DNA of 64,000 nucleotides from Enterovibrio paralichthyis. GTDB lineage: Bacteria > Pseudomonadota > Gammaproteobacteria > Enterobacterales > Vibrionaceae. A program made the translations under genes and the position numbers. How positions within the stretch are numbered: the first letter of the stretch is position 1; every line of letters begins with the position of its first letter. Under the pieces are notes generated by a model, which worked only from the letters and a program-made list of their open reading frames with translations, had not been told where the DNA came from and ran no database searches. This document shows positions 1 through 9,000 of this stretch, piece after piece. The stretch is from NCBI RefSeq assembly GCF_019209835.1, contig NZ_JAHUTS010000001.1, positions 429,234 to 493,233 on the forward strand. Direction: 5' to 3'.

Positions 1-1
1 G

Positions 2-163
2 GGTGGCAATCCGAAAGCGGCGGGCATGTTGTTCAGCAGTGAAGAAGAACAAGGGACAGTGACGGGTATTTACGATGTGTTTGGTATCGAGCCTGACGCC
101 CAGCACGCAATGCAATCTCACCTGTTAGCATCAGCCAACGGCGCACTCATCGTCTGCGAATAA
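2..163 (+). CDS. C-terminal fragment of an unidentified protein
   Basis: The frame is open from the window edge and stops at 161-163, giving the last 53 residues of a protein whose start lies outside the window. The fragment is acidic and contains the segment GIYDVFGIEPDAQ followed by a short hydrophobic end. I do not recognise the family. A strong hairpin terminator follows within 10 bases of the stop, which supports a real gene end. Confidence 0.6.
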   Translation, partial: GGNPKAAGMLFSSEEEQGTVTGIYDVFGIEPDAQHAMQSHLLASANGALIVCE

Positions 164-170
164 CAGACAT

Positions 171-202
171 AAAAAAAGCGGGGCTAGCCCTGCTTTCTTT
201 TT
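171..202 (+). terminator. Rho-independent terminator of the partial first gene
   Basis: A run of A is followed by a nine-base stem (agcggggct paired with agccctgct, one mismatch) and then a T-rich stretch (ttt-c-ttttt). It lies directly after the stop at 163. Confidence 0.75.
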
Positions 203-316
203 GGCACTTTTGAAGGAAAAAAACCGCTTTCCTTTTCTCATTCAGTGCATTTACTTATTGATAGCGTTGAATAAATAATGATTATCAAAAAGGTAGTTCA
301 GCGCTATTTTTTCTTT

Positions 317-394
317 TTACAGACGGTTTGAACGCTCTTTCTTTACGATAAAGAATGCAGCAACAACAAACGCAATAACCAGTACAGTTTCCAC
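317..394 (-). CDS. Probable 25-residue single-pass membrane microprotein
   Basis: A GTG start at 394 is preceded by GAGGAG with six bases of spacing, a strong ribosome binding site. The product begins METVLVIAF when GTG is read as Met, has about 15 consecutive hydrophobic residues (VLVIAFVVAAFFIV), then a basic tail KKERSNRL. This is the layout of a small inner-membrane protein with the tail in the cytoplasm. I do not recognise the family and assign no function. It stands alone in a 500-base gap. The ribosome site, the amphipathic order and the clean stop make chance unlikely, but there is no homology evidence here. Confidence 0.6.
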   Translation of the reverse strand: METVLVIAFVVAAFFIVKKERSNRL

Positions 395-662
395 TTTCTA
401 CTCCTCAACACGGACGGGCGCATGGTGATACTCACCGAGTAATGCCGTTTGCCGCAAAATGTTCAATCTTCAAATTCGAGCGAGATTATAGCCAAGCCCA
501 AGGCGTAAATCTCGATGAGAAGTGGTAATTTTTAACCTGTAAAGGAAGTGCGTACCAAAAGCGTGACATGTCTCTATATCAATTTCACTTTTGTGGGGTT
601 TGTACGTCCGACATCTGCAGTTACACACCTTGGATACCAGATGGATGGATAATGGGAGGAAT
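395..662. other. Intergenic stretch upstream of the microprotein, no gene seen
   Basis: This is the leader and promoter region for the minus-strand microprotein. A minus-strand reading frame at 470-715 is open but has no ribosome site, a composition unlike a protein, and runs through the terminator at 663-703, so I do not call it. Confidence 0.4.
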
Positions 663-703
663 ATAGAAAAAACCAGATGAATATTGGCTTCATCTGGTTT
701 TAA
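663..703. terminator. Bidirectional terminator
   Basis: The stem aaaaccagatgaa (669-681) pairs with ttcatctggtttt (689-701) and is flanked by A and T runs on both sides. On the minus strand it sits just after the alpha/beta hydrolase stop at 717. Confidence 0.75.
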
Positions 704-716
704 TACACAGGGCAAC

Positions 717-1532
717 TTACGCGTAAACTACCGACAGGAACTGTTGCAGGGCTTCAGTCACGACAGCAGGTTGTTCAAGGTTGCTGATATGTCCTGCTTG
801 CGGGATCAATTGATAACGACTGCCATCAATTGCATCATGCATCAACTGGGCTTCCAGCGGCGGGCGTGGCTTGTCTTCCATACCTACCATCACCAAAGTC
901 GGTAACGTCAGTTTTTCGATATCATCAAATGCATCACGGCGATTGAACACCATACGGCCAATTTTCACGGTTTCCACCGCAGCTTCACCACGCAGCGAGG
1001 CCAGTTTCTGGCGAAAACCCGATATCAGGTCTGGATGTTCAGCTTCTGCATTGTTTGAGAAAAAGAGCGGTACGATCGCATCGCTCATAGGCTCTGGGAT
1101 CATTTTCATCTGTTCGATGGTATCAAACATACTGAAGTATTTTGCCTTGGTGACTTCCGGTTCATAACCCACGAAAGTATCCATCAACACCAGACTTTTC
1201 ACCCTTTGGGGCGCTTTCAAAGCAAGTTCCACACCCCACATACCACCGACTGATAATCCAACCAGACTGAACGACTCAACATCTAGATGATCCATCAGCG
1301 CGAGAATATCATCAGCATAGTCCTGGAGAGTTTTTGTCTGATCCGGTGCAGATTCAGATTGCCCGTGTGCCCACAGATCTGGAACGATACAGCGGTATTG
1401 CTGACTGAGTGCTTCCACTTGTGGTTGCCACATTTGGCTGTCCCACAGATAGCTATGACCAAATAAAACAACCGGGCCACTGCCGACATCCTGGAATGCC
1501 ATGGTTTTACCATTGACTTGAAAAGTGCGCAT
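717..1532 (-). CDS. Alpha/beta-fold hydrolase
   Basis: This 271-residue protein of the alpha/beta hydrolase superfamily resembles esterases and BioH/PcaD-type enzymes. The nucleophile elbow is LVGLSVGG (G-x-S-x-G), the oxyanion region is FGHSYLWDS, the acid is probably the Asp of VGMEDKP, and the catalytic His is in AGHISN near the C-terminus. I choose the ATG at 1532 because AAGGAG precedes it by five bases; an upstream in-frame extension to 1571 lacks a ribosome site. There is no signal peptide, so it is cytoplasmic. The substrate cannot be told from sequence. It is followed by a strong terminator and stands alone. Confidence 0.88.
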   Translation of the reverse strand: MRTFQVNGKTMAFQDVGSGPVVLFGHSYLWDSQMWQPQVEALSQQYRCIVPDLWAHGQSESAPDQTKTLQDYADDILALMDHLDVESFSLVGLSVGGMWGVELALKAPQRVKSLVLMDTFVGYEPEVTKAKYFSMFDTIEQMKMIPEPMSDAIVPLFFSNNAEAEHPDLISGFRQKLASLRGEAAVETVKIGRMVFNRRDAFDDIEKLTLPTLVMVGMEDKPRPPLEAQLMHDAIDGSRYQLIPQAGHISNLEQPAVVTEALQQFLSVVYA

Positions 1533-1570
1533 CAAAACTCCTTGTTTGAAAAAAACCATGCAATTAAACA

Positions 1571-1600
1571 CGAAAAAGGCGCCGTATGTAGGCGCCTTCT
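1571..1600 (-). terminator. Terminator of the DEAD-box helicase gene
   Basis: The perfect eight-base stem aaggcgcc/ggcgcctt has a seven-base loop and is followed on the minus strand by a T run. It begins a few bases past the helicase stop at 1607. Confidence 0.85.
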
Positions 1601-1606
1601 GTCTAA

Positions 1607-2929
1607 TTATTCAGCGTCTGGTTTCTTTTTCTTAACCATGAACACTTCTTCACCCACAGAAACCCCTTTATAGAAACTTCTGTCGCGGTTTTGAGGAGCT
1701 GTTTTCTTCGCTGCTGGTTTTTTCACAGGCTTTTTGCCAGATGATTTCTTGGCAAACGTCTTCTTAGGTTTAGGCTTCAAACCTTTGAATTTACCTTCCA
1801 GACCTTCAAAGATCGCAAAGTTCATGCGCTTGTCCAGGAAGCCTTCAATGTTTTTAAAGCTGTTCCAGTCTTTCGGACCAACGAAAGAAATTGCAACGCC
1901 CTTATTACCCGCACGGCCGGTACGACCGATACGGTGAACATATTCTTCAGCGTGCTTTGGCATATCAAAGTTAATGACGTGCGAAACATTGGAAATATCC
2001 AGACCACGGGAAGCCAGATCCGTGGTTACCAGTACTTTATGAAGACCACGTTCGAACTCGTTCATGATGCGGTTACGGGCGCTTTGGCTCAGTTCACCGC
2101 TCAATGCTACCGCTTTGATGCCACGTTCAACGAAAACCTTCGCCAGACGATCAGTATCCGCACGTGTCGCCGTGAATACCATCATTTGCTGGTACTGCTC
2201 TTCTTCCATCACGCGGTCTAAAAGCGCCTGTTTGTGGTCAAGGTGATCACACAGGTAGAAACGCTGCTCGATGTCCTTGTGCTCTTCATTCACAAAACCA
2301 ATCGCGACACGTTTCGGCTCGTTGAGCATGTCCGCTGCGATATCGTTCACCTGCTGGTGATCCAGCGTTGCTGAGAACATCAGCGTCTGGCGGCGACGGT
2401 GGCTGGCCGCGTTGTTAATCGCATTCAATTGTGGCGCAAAGCCAAGATCAAGCATACGGTCAGCTTCATCCAGGATCAGCATTTCCAACCCTTCGATGTT
2501 CACATGACGATGTTCAAGGTGATCAGCAAGACGGCCCGGTGTCGCAACGACAAATACAGGGTTGTTACGGAACTCTTTCGCCTGATCATTGAAGTTTTCA
2601 CCACCCAGGATCAACGCAGCTTTGTATTGGGTACCGGCCACCAGCTTACGCAGCTCACCATATACCTGTTTAGCCAGTTCTCGGGTTGGTGCCAGCATCA
2701 CAACGCGCGGCCCTTGACGGCTAAGCGCTTTACCGCGCATCACACGTTGCATGGCAGGAAGCAGGAATGCCAATGTCTTACCTGAGCCCGTTTTAGACGA
2801 TGCCAACAAATCTTTCCCAGCGCAGGCCACAGGAATAGCCGCAGCCTGAACATCAGTCGGGGCGCTAAATCCCCAATGTTCAATCGTTTTTAACAAGCGT
2901 TTGTCTAGGCCCAGGTCTTCGAATTGCAA
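1607..2929 (-). CDS. DEAD-box ATP-dependent RNA helicase
   Basis: This 440-residue superfamily 2 RNA helicase would unwind short RNA duplexes during ribosome assembly or mRNA decay. The Q motif lies near residues 20-28, Walker A is SSKTGSGKT (about 44-52), motif Ia is APTRELA, motif II is LDEADRMLD, motif III is FSATLD, and the second RecA domain has the usual RGLD and HRIGRTGRAG motifs. The C-terminal 70 residues are a lysine-rich tail (KPKKTFAKK and similar) that probably binds RNA. The start appears to be TTG with GGAG nine bases upstream. The closest E. coli paralogue (RhlE, SrmB or other) cannot be fixed by eye, so no symbol is given. Confidence 0.93.
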   Translation of the reverse strand: MQFEDLGLDKRLLKTIEHWGFSAPTDVQAAAIPVACAGKDLLASSKTGSGKTLAFLLPAMQRVMRGKALSRQGPRVVMLAPTRELAKQVYGELRKLVAGTQYKAALILGGENFNDQAKEFRNNPVFVVATPGRLADHLEHRHVNIEGLEMLILDEADRMLDLGFAPQLNAINNAASHRRRQTLMFSATLDHQQVNDIAADMLNEPKRVAIGFVNEEHKDIEQRFYLCDHLDHKQALLDRVMEEEQYQQMMVFTATRADTDRLAKVFVERGIKAVALSGELSQSARNRIMNEFERGLHKVLVTTDLASRGLDISNVSHVINFDMPKHAEEYVHRIGRTGRAGNKGVAISFVGPKDWNSFKNIEGFLDKRMNFAIFEGLEGKFKGLKPKPKKTFAKKSSGKKPVKKPAAKKTAPQNRDRSFYKGVSVGEEVFMVKKKKPDAE

Positions 2930-3159
2930 GGTATTACTCCAGAATAATCATCATTACAGGGAGTTACCGAGCCGATTCAAATCACGAACCCAGCGACACC
3001 CCATCAAAATTTGGCGCGAATATTACCACATTTCTGTTTTAGCTCGCAGTTTTTATTGTGCTTGATCACATTTTTCTGAGGGCTTTCTCAATAGGTTTTC
3101 TGATTAAAACCCAAGCCAGATAACGTAAAGGCAAAATTCACTCACATTGGTTATCCACC

Positions 3160-3681
3160 ATGGAAAATGTTGCCCCTTTATTCGCCTGGAAACGCTTTAC
3201 CCTGGAAGAAGAAACACTGACGCTGCCAAACGGCCTGACAACCAAGCATGTCACCCTTACCCACCCTGGTGCGGTACTGATTATTCCCATTACCGACAAC
3301 AACACCCTGATACTGCTCAGACAATACCGTCCATCCATCAAGCAATGGATTTACGAGTTTCCCGCAGGCACGCTGGAAAGTGGTGAAGATATTGCCTTGT
3401 GCGCCCAACGCGAGTTGGCAGAAGAAGCCCAGTTACAGGCAAAGGAATGGCTGGCGTTGGGAGAAAGCATGCCTGCACCGGGATTTTGCAATGAAGTGCA
3501 ATACCTCTTTGCAGCTAAGGGACTTTCTCCTTGCCACGCTGAAATGGATGACGATGAAGTGATTGAGGTGGTTGAATTCAGCATTGAGCAGGTAAAGGCG
3601 ATGATTGCTGGCAACGAAATTCAGGACAGTAAAACCATCGTGGCATTCTGCCGTGCCCAATTACTTGGTCTGATCACATAG
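3160..3681 (+). CDS. Nudix hydrolase, ADP-ribose pyrophosphatase-like
   Basis: This 173-residue Nudix protein probably hydrolyses a nucleoside diphosphate linked to another group, as ADP-ribose pyrophosphatases (NudF type) do. The Nudix box runs from G70 to L92: GTLESGE, then REL at 84-86 and EE at 88-89, which supply the metal ligands. The usual Gly near the end of the box is Gln91 here, a small departure from consensus. The preceding RQYRP and YEFPAG segments are typical of the ADP-ribose branch. The ATG at 3160 has only a weak ribosome site. An overlapping frame starting at 3147 is a shadow. Confidence 0.88.
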   Translation: MENVAPLFAWKRFTLEEETLTLPNGLTTKHVTLTHPGAVLIIPITDNNTLILLRQYRPSIKQWIYEFPAGTLESGEDIALCAQRELAEEAQLQAKEWLALGESMPAPGFCNEVQYLFAAKGLSPCHAEMDDDEVIEVVEFSIEQVKAMIAGNEIQDSKTIVAFCRAQLLGLIT

Positions 3682-3765
3682 CCAGTTGTTAACACAATCA
3701 TTACATTGACATCCGACCAGTTGAGCGATTACGTTGGAGGCAAATCATAGCCTCAAGGATGAAGC

Positions 3766-4245
3766 ATGAAACAGTCACTTGCCCACGCCAACCGAATGCT
3801 CAAATTGTTCGGGTTTTTTAAAGTCCCGCTTATCTGGTATTGCCGCCCACGCATCCTGCAGCTAGATGAAGAGCAGGTAAAAGTACTGATCCCCTTAAAG
3901 CGCCGTACCAAAAACCACCTAAACAGCATGTATTTTGGCACCCTGGCAGTGGGTGCCGATGTGGCGGGCGGTTTTATGGCAATGAGTAAAGCAGAAGCCC
4001 GCGGAAAAAGAATATCCCTGGCTTTCAAAGCTGTGACGGGAGAGTTTTTAAAACGTCCGGAAGCCGATGTCATTTTTACCTGCAATGACGGCAAACTCAT
4101 CGACAAGATGTTGGATGAAACCCTCGCTACCGGCGAGCGCGTTAACCAGCCCGTCCGGATCACTGCTACTTGCCCCTCCCTTCATGGTGATGAACCCATG
4201 GCAGTATTTGACCTGACGCTTTCAGTAAAAGTCGCCCGCTCTTAG
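3766..4245 (+). CDS. DUF4442 hotdog-fold protein (PaaI thioesterase-like)
   Basis: This 159-residue protein resembles the DUF4442 family, which has a hotdog fold and is related to acyl-CoA thioesterases. Visible marks are the NHLNSMYFG segment, where thioesterases keep an N-x-x-G-x-x-F type motif, followed by the glycine-rich ADVAGGFMA helix. It is preceded by AAGGATGAAGC, giving a good ribosome site, and by a small hairpin (3735-3757) from ggaggc and gcctc. The substrate is unknown. It is in the same orientation as the Nudix gene, 84 bases away, and ends at a terminator. Confidence 0.75.
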   Translation: MKQSLAHANRMLKLFGFFKVPLIWYCRPRILQLDEEQVKVLIPLKRRTKNHLNSMYFGTLAVGADVAGGFMAMSKAEARGKRISLAFKAVTGEFLKRPEADVIFTCNDGKLIDKMLDETLATGERVNQPVRITATCPSLHGDEPMAVFDLTLSVKVARS

Positions 4246-4257
4246 GATTCGAGACAA

Positions 4258-4282
4258 AGCCGACATTTTTCGGCTCTTTCCC
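4258..4282 (+). terminator. Probable terminator after the DUF4442 gene
   Basis: Stem agccga (4258-4263) pairs with tcggct (4270-4275), followed by ctttc. The stem is short, so termination may be partial. Confidence 0.5.
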
Positions 4283-4385
4283 GTCTATGAGAGAGCCATA
4301 TTTTGCCCTTTCCCACTGATTCTCATTAGACTTATAACTAAACGACCTGACGTTGATGGTTGACGCATTCTGGTGGAGAAGTGTT

Positions 4386-5576
4386 TTGACACAATCGAAT
4401 ACCAGCCTGTTACGGCCGGAAACCGCACCCGGTATTATTCTTATCATCAGCGCATTTGCTGCGTTGGTGTTAGCGAACTCTCCTCTCGCGCCTTACTACT
4501 TTTCCCTTCTGGACATGCCCGTCCACCTTAAAATTGGTGACTTAGATATCGAAAAAAACCTGCTGCTGTGGGTCAACGATGGTCTGATGGCACTGTTTTT
4601 TCTGCTGGTCGGGCTGGAAGTCAAGAGAGAACTAATTCAAGGTGCGCTTCGCAGCTTTAGCCGCGCCATGTTCCCCGTCGTTGCTGCCATTGGGGGGATG
4701 GTCATCCCCGTTCTCATGTTTGTGCTATTTAATCACAACAACCCGGACGTCTTAGCAGGCTGGGCTATCCCCTCAGCAACTGACATCGCTTTCACGCTGG
4801 GTGTGCTGGCATTGTTTGGCAGGCGGGCACCGGCCAACCTGAAAGTATTTCTGTTGGCGTTGGCGGTAATAGACGACTTGGGCGCCGTCGTGATTATTGC
4901 TGTTTTCTTTAACAGTGACCTTTCCGTGTTCTCGTTAACGCTCGCGGTTTTTGCTAGTGCGCTGTTGTTCTACATGAATGCAAAAAATGTCTCGCGTTTG
5001 ACAGCCTACCTGTTGGTAGGCGCTATTCTTTGGGTCGCTGTGTTGAAATCAGGCGTTCATGCTACCGTGGCCGGGGTCATCGTCGGTTTTTCTATTCCAC
5101 TTCGTGTCAGGGAACACAAGGTACGTAGTCCATTGCGGGATTTGGAACACGGCATTCACCCTTGGAGCAGTTTTGCCATCCTTCCCCTCTTTGCGTTTGC
5201 CAACTCTGGGGTTCCGTTAGCCAATTTCAGTATGGGTATGGTTTTCGAACCACTGGTATTAGGTATTGCTGTTGGCTTACTTGTCGGCAAACCCTTGGGG
5301 ATCACGTTAGCCTGTTATCTTGCGGTGAAAGCAGGAATAGCCAATATGCCTCATGGTTTAACCTTCCACCATGTGTTCGCGTCATCCATTCTATGTGGTA
5401 TCGGATTCACCATGTCGATATTTATCACCACACTCGCCTTCCCCGGAACCGAAAACCAAGGCTTGGTTGATCTGTCCCGGATTGCAATTTTCATCGGTTC
5501 TATTCTGGCAGCATTGCTGGGTTACTTTGCCCTGACCCGTACCCTAAAACTCGAACACCGTATGGATAAAAAGTAA
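4386..5576 (+). CDS. nhaA: Na+/H+ antiporter NhaA
   Basis: The protein exchanges cytoplasmic Na+ for external protons across the inner membrane, supporting pH and sodium balance. It has about 11-12 hydrophobic segments and the family signatures LLVGLEVKRE, ATDIAFTLG and ALAVIDDLGA; the paired Asp of the last motif are the ion-binding residues in E. coli NhaA. I prefer the TTG at 4386 because GGAG lies 10 bases upstream and the resulting 396 residues fit the family (E. coli 388); an in-frame ATG at 4356 has no ribosome site. The gene stands alone and runs toward a convergent gap with DnaA boxes. Confidence 0.93.
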   Translation: MTQSNTSLLRPETAPGIILIISAFAALVLANSPLAPYYFSLLDMPVHLKIGDLDIEKNLLLWVNDGLMALFFLLVGLEVKRELIQGALRSFSRAMFPVVAAIGGMVIPVLMFVLFNHNNPDVLAGWAIPSATDIAFTLGVLALFGRRAPANLKVFLLALAVIDDLGAVVIIAVFFNSDLSVFSLTLAVFASALLFYMNAKNVSRLTAYLLVGAILWVAVLKSGVHATVAGVIVGFSIPLRVREHKVRSPLRDLEHGIHPWSSFAILPLFAFANSGVPLANFSMGMVFEPLVLGIAVGLLVGKPLGITLACYLAVKAGIANMPHGLTFHHVFASSILCGIGFTMSIFITTLAFPGTENQGLVDLSRIAIFIGSILAALLGYFALTRTLKLEHRMDKK

Positions 5577-5717
5577 AAAATTTTGTGGCATATTGCTGTT
5601 TGATGAGCGGGGTAAAAAGCCTAACCTGAGTCCTTTCAAAACCTGCATATTGACTTTTCCGGAAGCCGCATAGATTCAGCGATTAGCGAACTAGTCTACC
5701 GACTTATCAACTGTTTT

Positions 5718-5743
5718 TGTGGATAAAAAATCATTTATCCACA
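5718..5743. promoter_or_regulatory. Two perfect DnaA boxes in inverted orientation
   Basis: TGTGGATAA at 5718-5726 is the complement of the DnaA box TTATCCACA, which also occurs at 5735-5743, so the two consensus boxes are inverted with eight bases between them. A weaker box-like sequence, ttatcaact, is at 5704-5712. The site lies in the 440-base gap between convergent nhaA and the histidine kinase gene, where no promoter is expected. The rest of the gap (5577-5979) holds no gene that I can support. The pair could also fold as a hairpin. Confidence 0.6.
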
Positions 5744-5979
5744 CCCATTTTTATCTCTTAACTCACTGAAATTTCGCATTTTAAAATTCTCAAGCTTTCA
5801 CCGAAGATAAAATGACAATTTTATTCTGTGAACCCATACAAGTTTTTAGGATGAAACAAGCCAATGAAATACAGGTGAATTTTCCGTAAAAGTACGACAT
5901 GGACGCATGAAATTTTGTTGGAACAGATGGGGATATGAAAGGTGTTGATATTGGCAGGGGGAACAAACAGAAACGCACA

Positions 5980-6000
5980 ATGGCGTGAAAACCACGCCAT
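5980..6000 (-). terminator. Hairpin after the histidine kinase gene
   Basis: Stem atggcgtg (5980-5987) pairs with cacgccat (5993-6000) around a five-base loop, and the outer bases gcac/gtgc can extend it. On the minus strand it follows the kinase stop at 6017 but has only a poor T run. Confidence 0.5.
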
Positions 6001-6016
6001 ATCGTGCATCTTTTAA

Positions 6017-9000
6017 TCAAGCCGCTGTAAGGCTCTCTACTTCTTTTACAATGGCATCCGCATGATGGTTCAACTGGCTAAACATTGGCTGGAAGTCTGT
6101 ACTTTCACTGGCCTCATATTTCTCTATACTCAGGCACAGCTCTGCGAAGGATTTGGCGCCAATCATCGCTGCTGCACCTTTCATCCTATGCGCAATTTTT
6201 CGCACGGCAGCAATATCGTTATCCCTCAATGCCGCCTCAAACGCATCAATATCTGCTTGCTGGGATTTTAAATACTTAGCCAGAATCATCTGCATCATCT
6301 CAGCGCTGTCACCAATCTGGTCTTTCAATTGCGCCAGATCCAGATACTGGATGCTTTGCTCCAACGTGTTTTCAATGTGCGCTGCAGGTGCATCAGACGT
6401 TTCTTCTTCAAACATCGCGCTATCAGCGTCTTCAAATTCGGGCAGCTCCGACTGGGTTGACGGTACATAGAGCATCATCAGGTTGACCAATTGATCTTTG
6501 GTGAAAGGCTTGGCCAAATGCGCATTCATTCCCGCCTGTAAGCAGCGTTCGGAGTCACCGGAAAGTGCGTTAGCGGTGACCGCAATAATTGGCACACTGG
6601 GATCGAACTGGCGGATTTTTTCCGTTGCTTCAAATCCGTCCATTTCCGGCATCTGGCAGTCCATCAAGATCAGATCAAATGGCGTCGCGCGGTGTTTTTC
6701 CAACGCTTCAAGACCGTTGTCAGCAATGGTTGATTTACACCCCAGCCCGTTTAATACCAATACCATTAAGTCCTGATTCACCAAATGATCTTCTGCTATC
6801 AAAACATTCAATCCATCAAAGCGGACTGTCTCTGACAGCACGTAGTCCTCTTTTTCTTCAACCGCACCATCCACAGACAAGGCGTGGAAAAGAGCAATTG
6901 GGCTAATTGGGTTTATCAAACATGGCATGCCATGTTCATCTACAACACTGTCATGGCTGATCAGAATGGTATTCGCTGCCTGATTCAGCACAGGACGCAT
7001 CTCACCAATCATATTGTCATCAATAAAGAGCAAGTGTTGGGAATCTACCGTTTCTGAGCGTGCACTCTGCGGGTCATATTGCTTCACCGGCATACCAATA
7101 CTGTTGAGGTAGGCATTGAAAACGGCATAGAGCTGGGCATCGCGGGTCGCCACTAGCGCCGTCACCTGCTGCAATTCAGGTTTTAGGATCATACCGCTGT
7201 AAAGGGTATCGTTGTTGCCTGTAATAGTTTTAAGCGGCAGATCAACACTGAAGGTCGTGCCCACACCTTCTTTACTTACCACCCGAATGACACCCCCCAT
7301 CAACCCTGTCAGTTTCAGGCAAACCGGCAAGCCCAAGCCGGTTCCCTGATAGGAGCGCGAGTAAGAATTGTCGACCTGGGTAAAGTTTTCAAATATGGCG
7401 TCAAGGTTGTCTTCCGGAATGCCTATGCCGGTATCTTTCACTTCAAGGCGAAGTACTGGGTGCTCCATATCCAGTGCCCGGCTCAAGTGCACCATCACAG
7501 AGCCTTGCTTGGTGAATTTCACCGCATTCCCCACTAGGTTGAGCAATATCTGGGTAAAGCGAACCGGATCCAGCAATAGCCAGCGCGGCAAATTAGGCTC
7601 GATCAGGCAATGCAAGCGAAGGCTTTTTTCTACCGCTTTGGCGTGGAAAACCACCAGCGCGTCATGAACCAGTTCAGAAAGCTCACTCTCCTGTTCAATC
7701 AGCTGCATTTTGCCCGCTTCGATTTTGGTCAAATCAAGCACATCATTGATGATATTGAGCAACGCATTGGATGAGTGCACCAGGGTGTCAACAAAGTAGG
7801 ACTGCTGCTGGTTGAGCGGCGTTTCTTTCAACAGGTTGGACATACCCACAATGCCATTCATGGGCGTGCGGATTTCATGGCTCATCATGGCTAAGAAATT
7901 GGTCTTTGCTTCGTTGGCGCGCTCCGCCTCTTCCTTGGCATGCACCATTTCTTGGGTGATCTGGTCGTTGAGGTTTTTCTGGCGCGCAAAGTTGACCATC
8001 GCACTCAAACTGGAAAGAACCGGCTCAAGCCAGTTCAGAAGATCTTCATCATAATTGGTGGACTCATCAAACAGACAAACCACACCCACCAACTGGTTGG
8101 ACAGGAAAAGCGGCATACTGAGTGAGTTAATGATGAGATTCCCTTTATCGGCAGAAAGCCCCGCCAATTGCAGGCTCCGATCACCCTGTTGGGTTTCTAT
8201 CACTTTGGTGATGACACCATTGACGAACTGTTCCGATACATAACCGTTGGCGATCAGTCGTGTCTGTGACAACACGCGGTAATTGTTAGCAGAGTCGTAA
8301 TCAAGCTCGACGATAATACCGTGGTTACTTTCACCAATTTTCAGGAGGATTTTCAGCACTTCACGAAAGCTATTATGAAAATCTTCACTGGTCAGGAACT
8401 GATCCTGAAGCGCTTTTACGGCCGAGAAGAGTTCAGCGCCTTTGGAGACTTTGATCTTATCCAGGTGCTGCTCAGTAATGTCCCGGATAATCGCCGCCTG
8501 CAGTTGCTGCTCTCCCACATCAATGCGTGTTGAGCGAACCTGCACGATGACTTTATTTTTCTCGCCGTTTAACTCGTAATTGAGGTTTTTGGTATTAAAT
8601 CCATATAGCGCCTGTGAGAAATACGCACGCGAATCCGGCACCACTTTGGCAATGATCTGGGCAAGAGAGACATTTTCCAGCGGCGTGTCCTCTAGTTCGA
8701 ACATCCTTCTTGCCGCTTCATTGAGCGTGGTCACCCTGTGATCATCAGCCATGACCACTAACCCGTCTTTGTAACTGTGAATAATGGTATTGAGATAGTT
8801 CTTGCTCGACTCAATCTCTTTAATGGCACGGGCATACTTCCAGATCAAAAACATGATCATCAGATCGAGCAAAAACACCTGAACAATGCCAGACACAATT
8901 TCCGACGTCAGCGTATTGTCGATAGGGCGCGGGTCTTCATAAATGATCAACTCTCCCACTTTGTTCGGTTCGTTCAATTCTGTGTATATAAGGGGAAAGC

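Noticed and set aside
470..715. Minus-strand frame of 81 codons
   Set aside because: No ribosome site, passes through a terminator hairpin and overlaps the end of the alpha/beta hydrolase gene region; composition is not protein-like.
3057..3074. CRP-like sequence TGTGCTTGATCACA upstream of the Nudix gene
   Set aside because: The half-sites are two bases too close for CRP binding.
4338..4360. Possible third partial copy of the dispersed repeat (CTAAACGACCTGA)
   Set aside because: Only about 13 contiguous matching bases and no second arm; cannot be told from chance.
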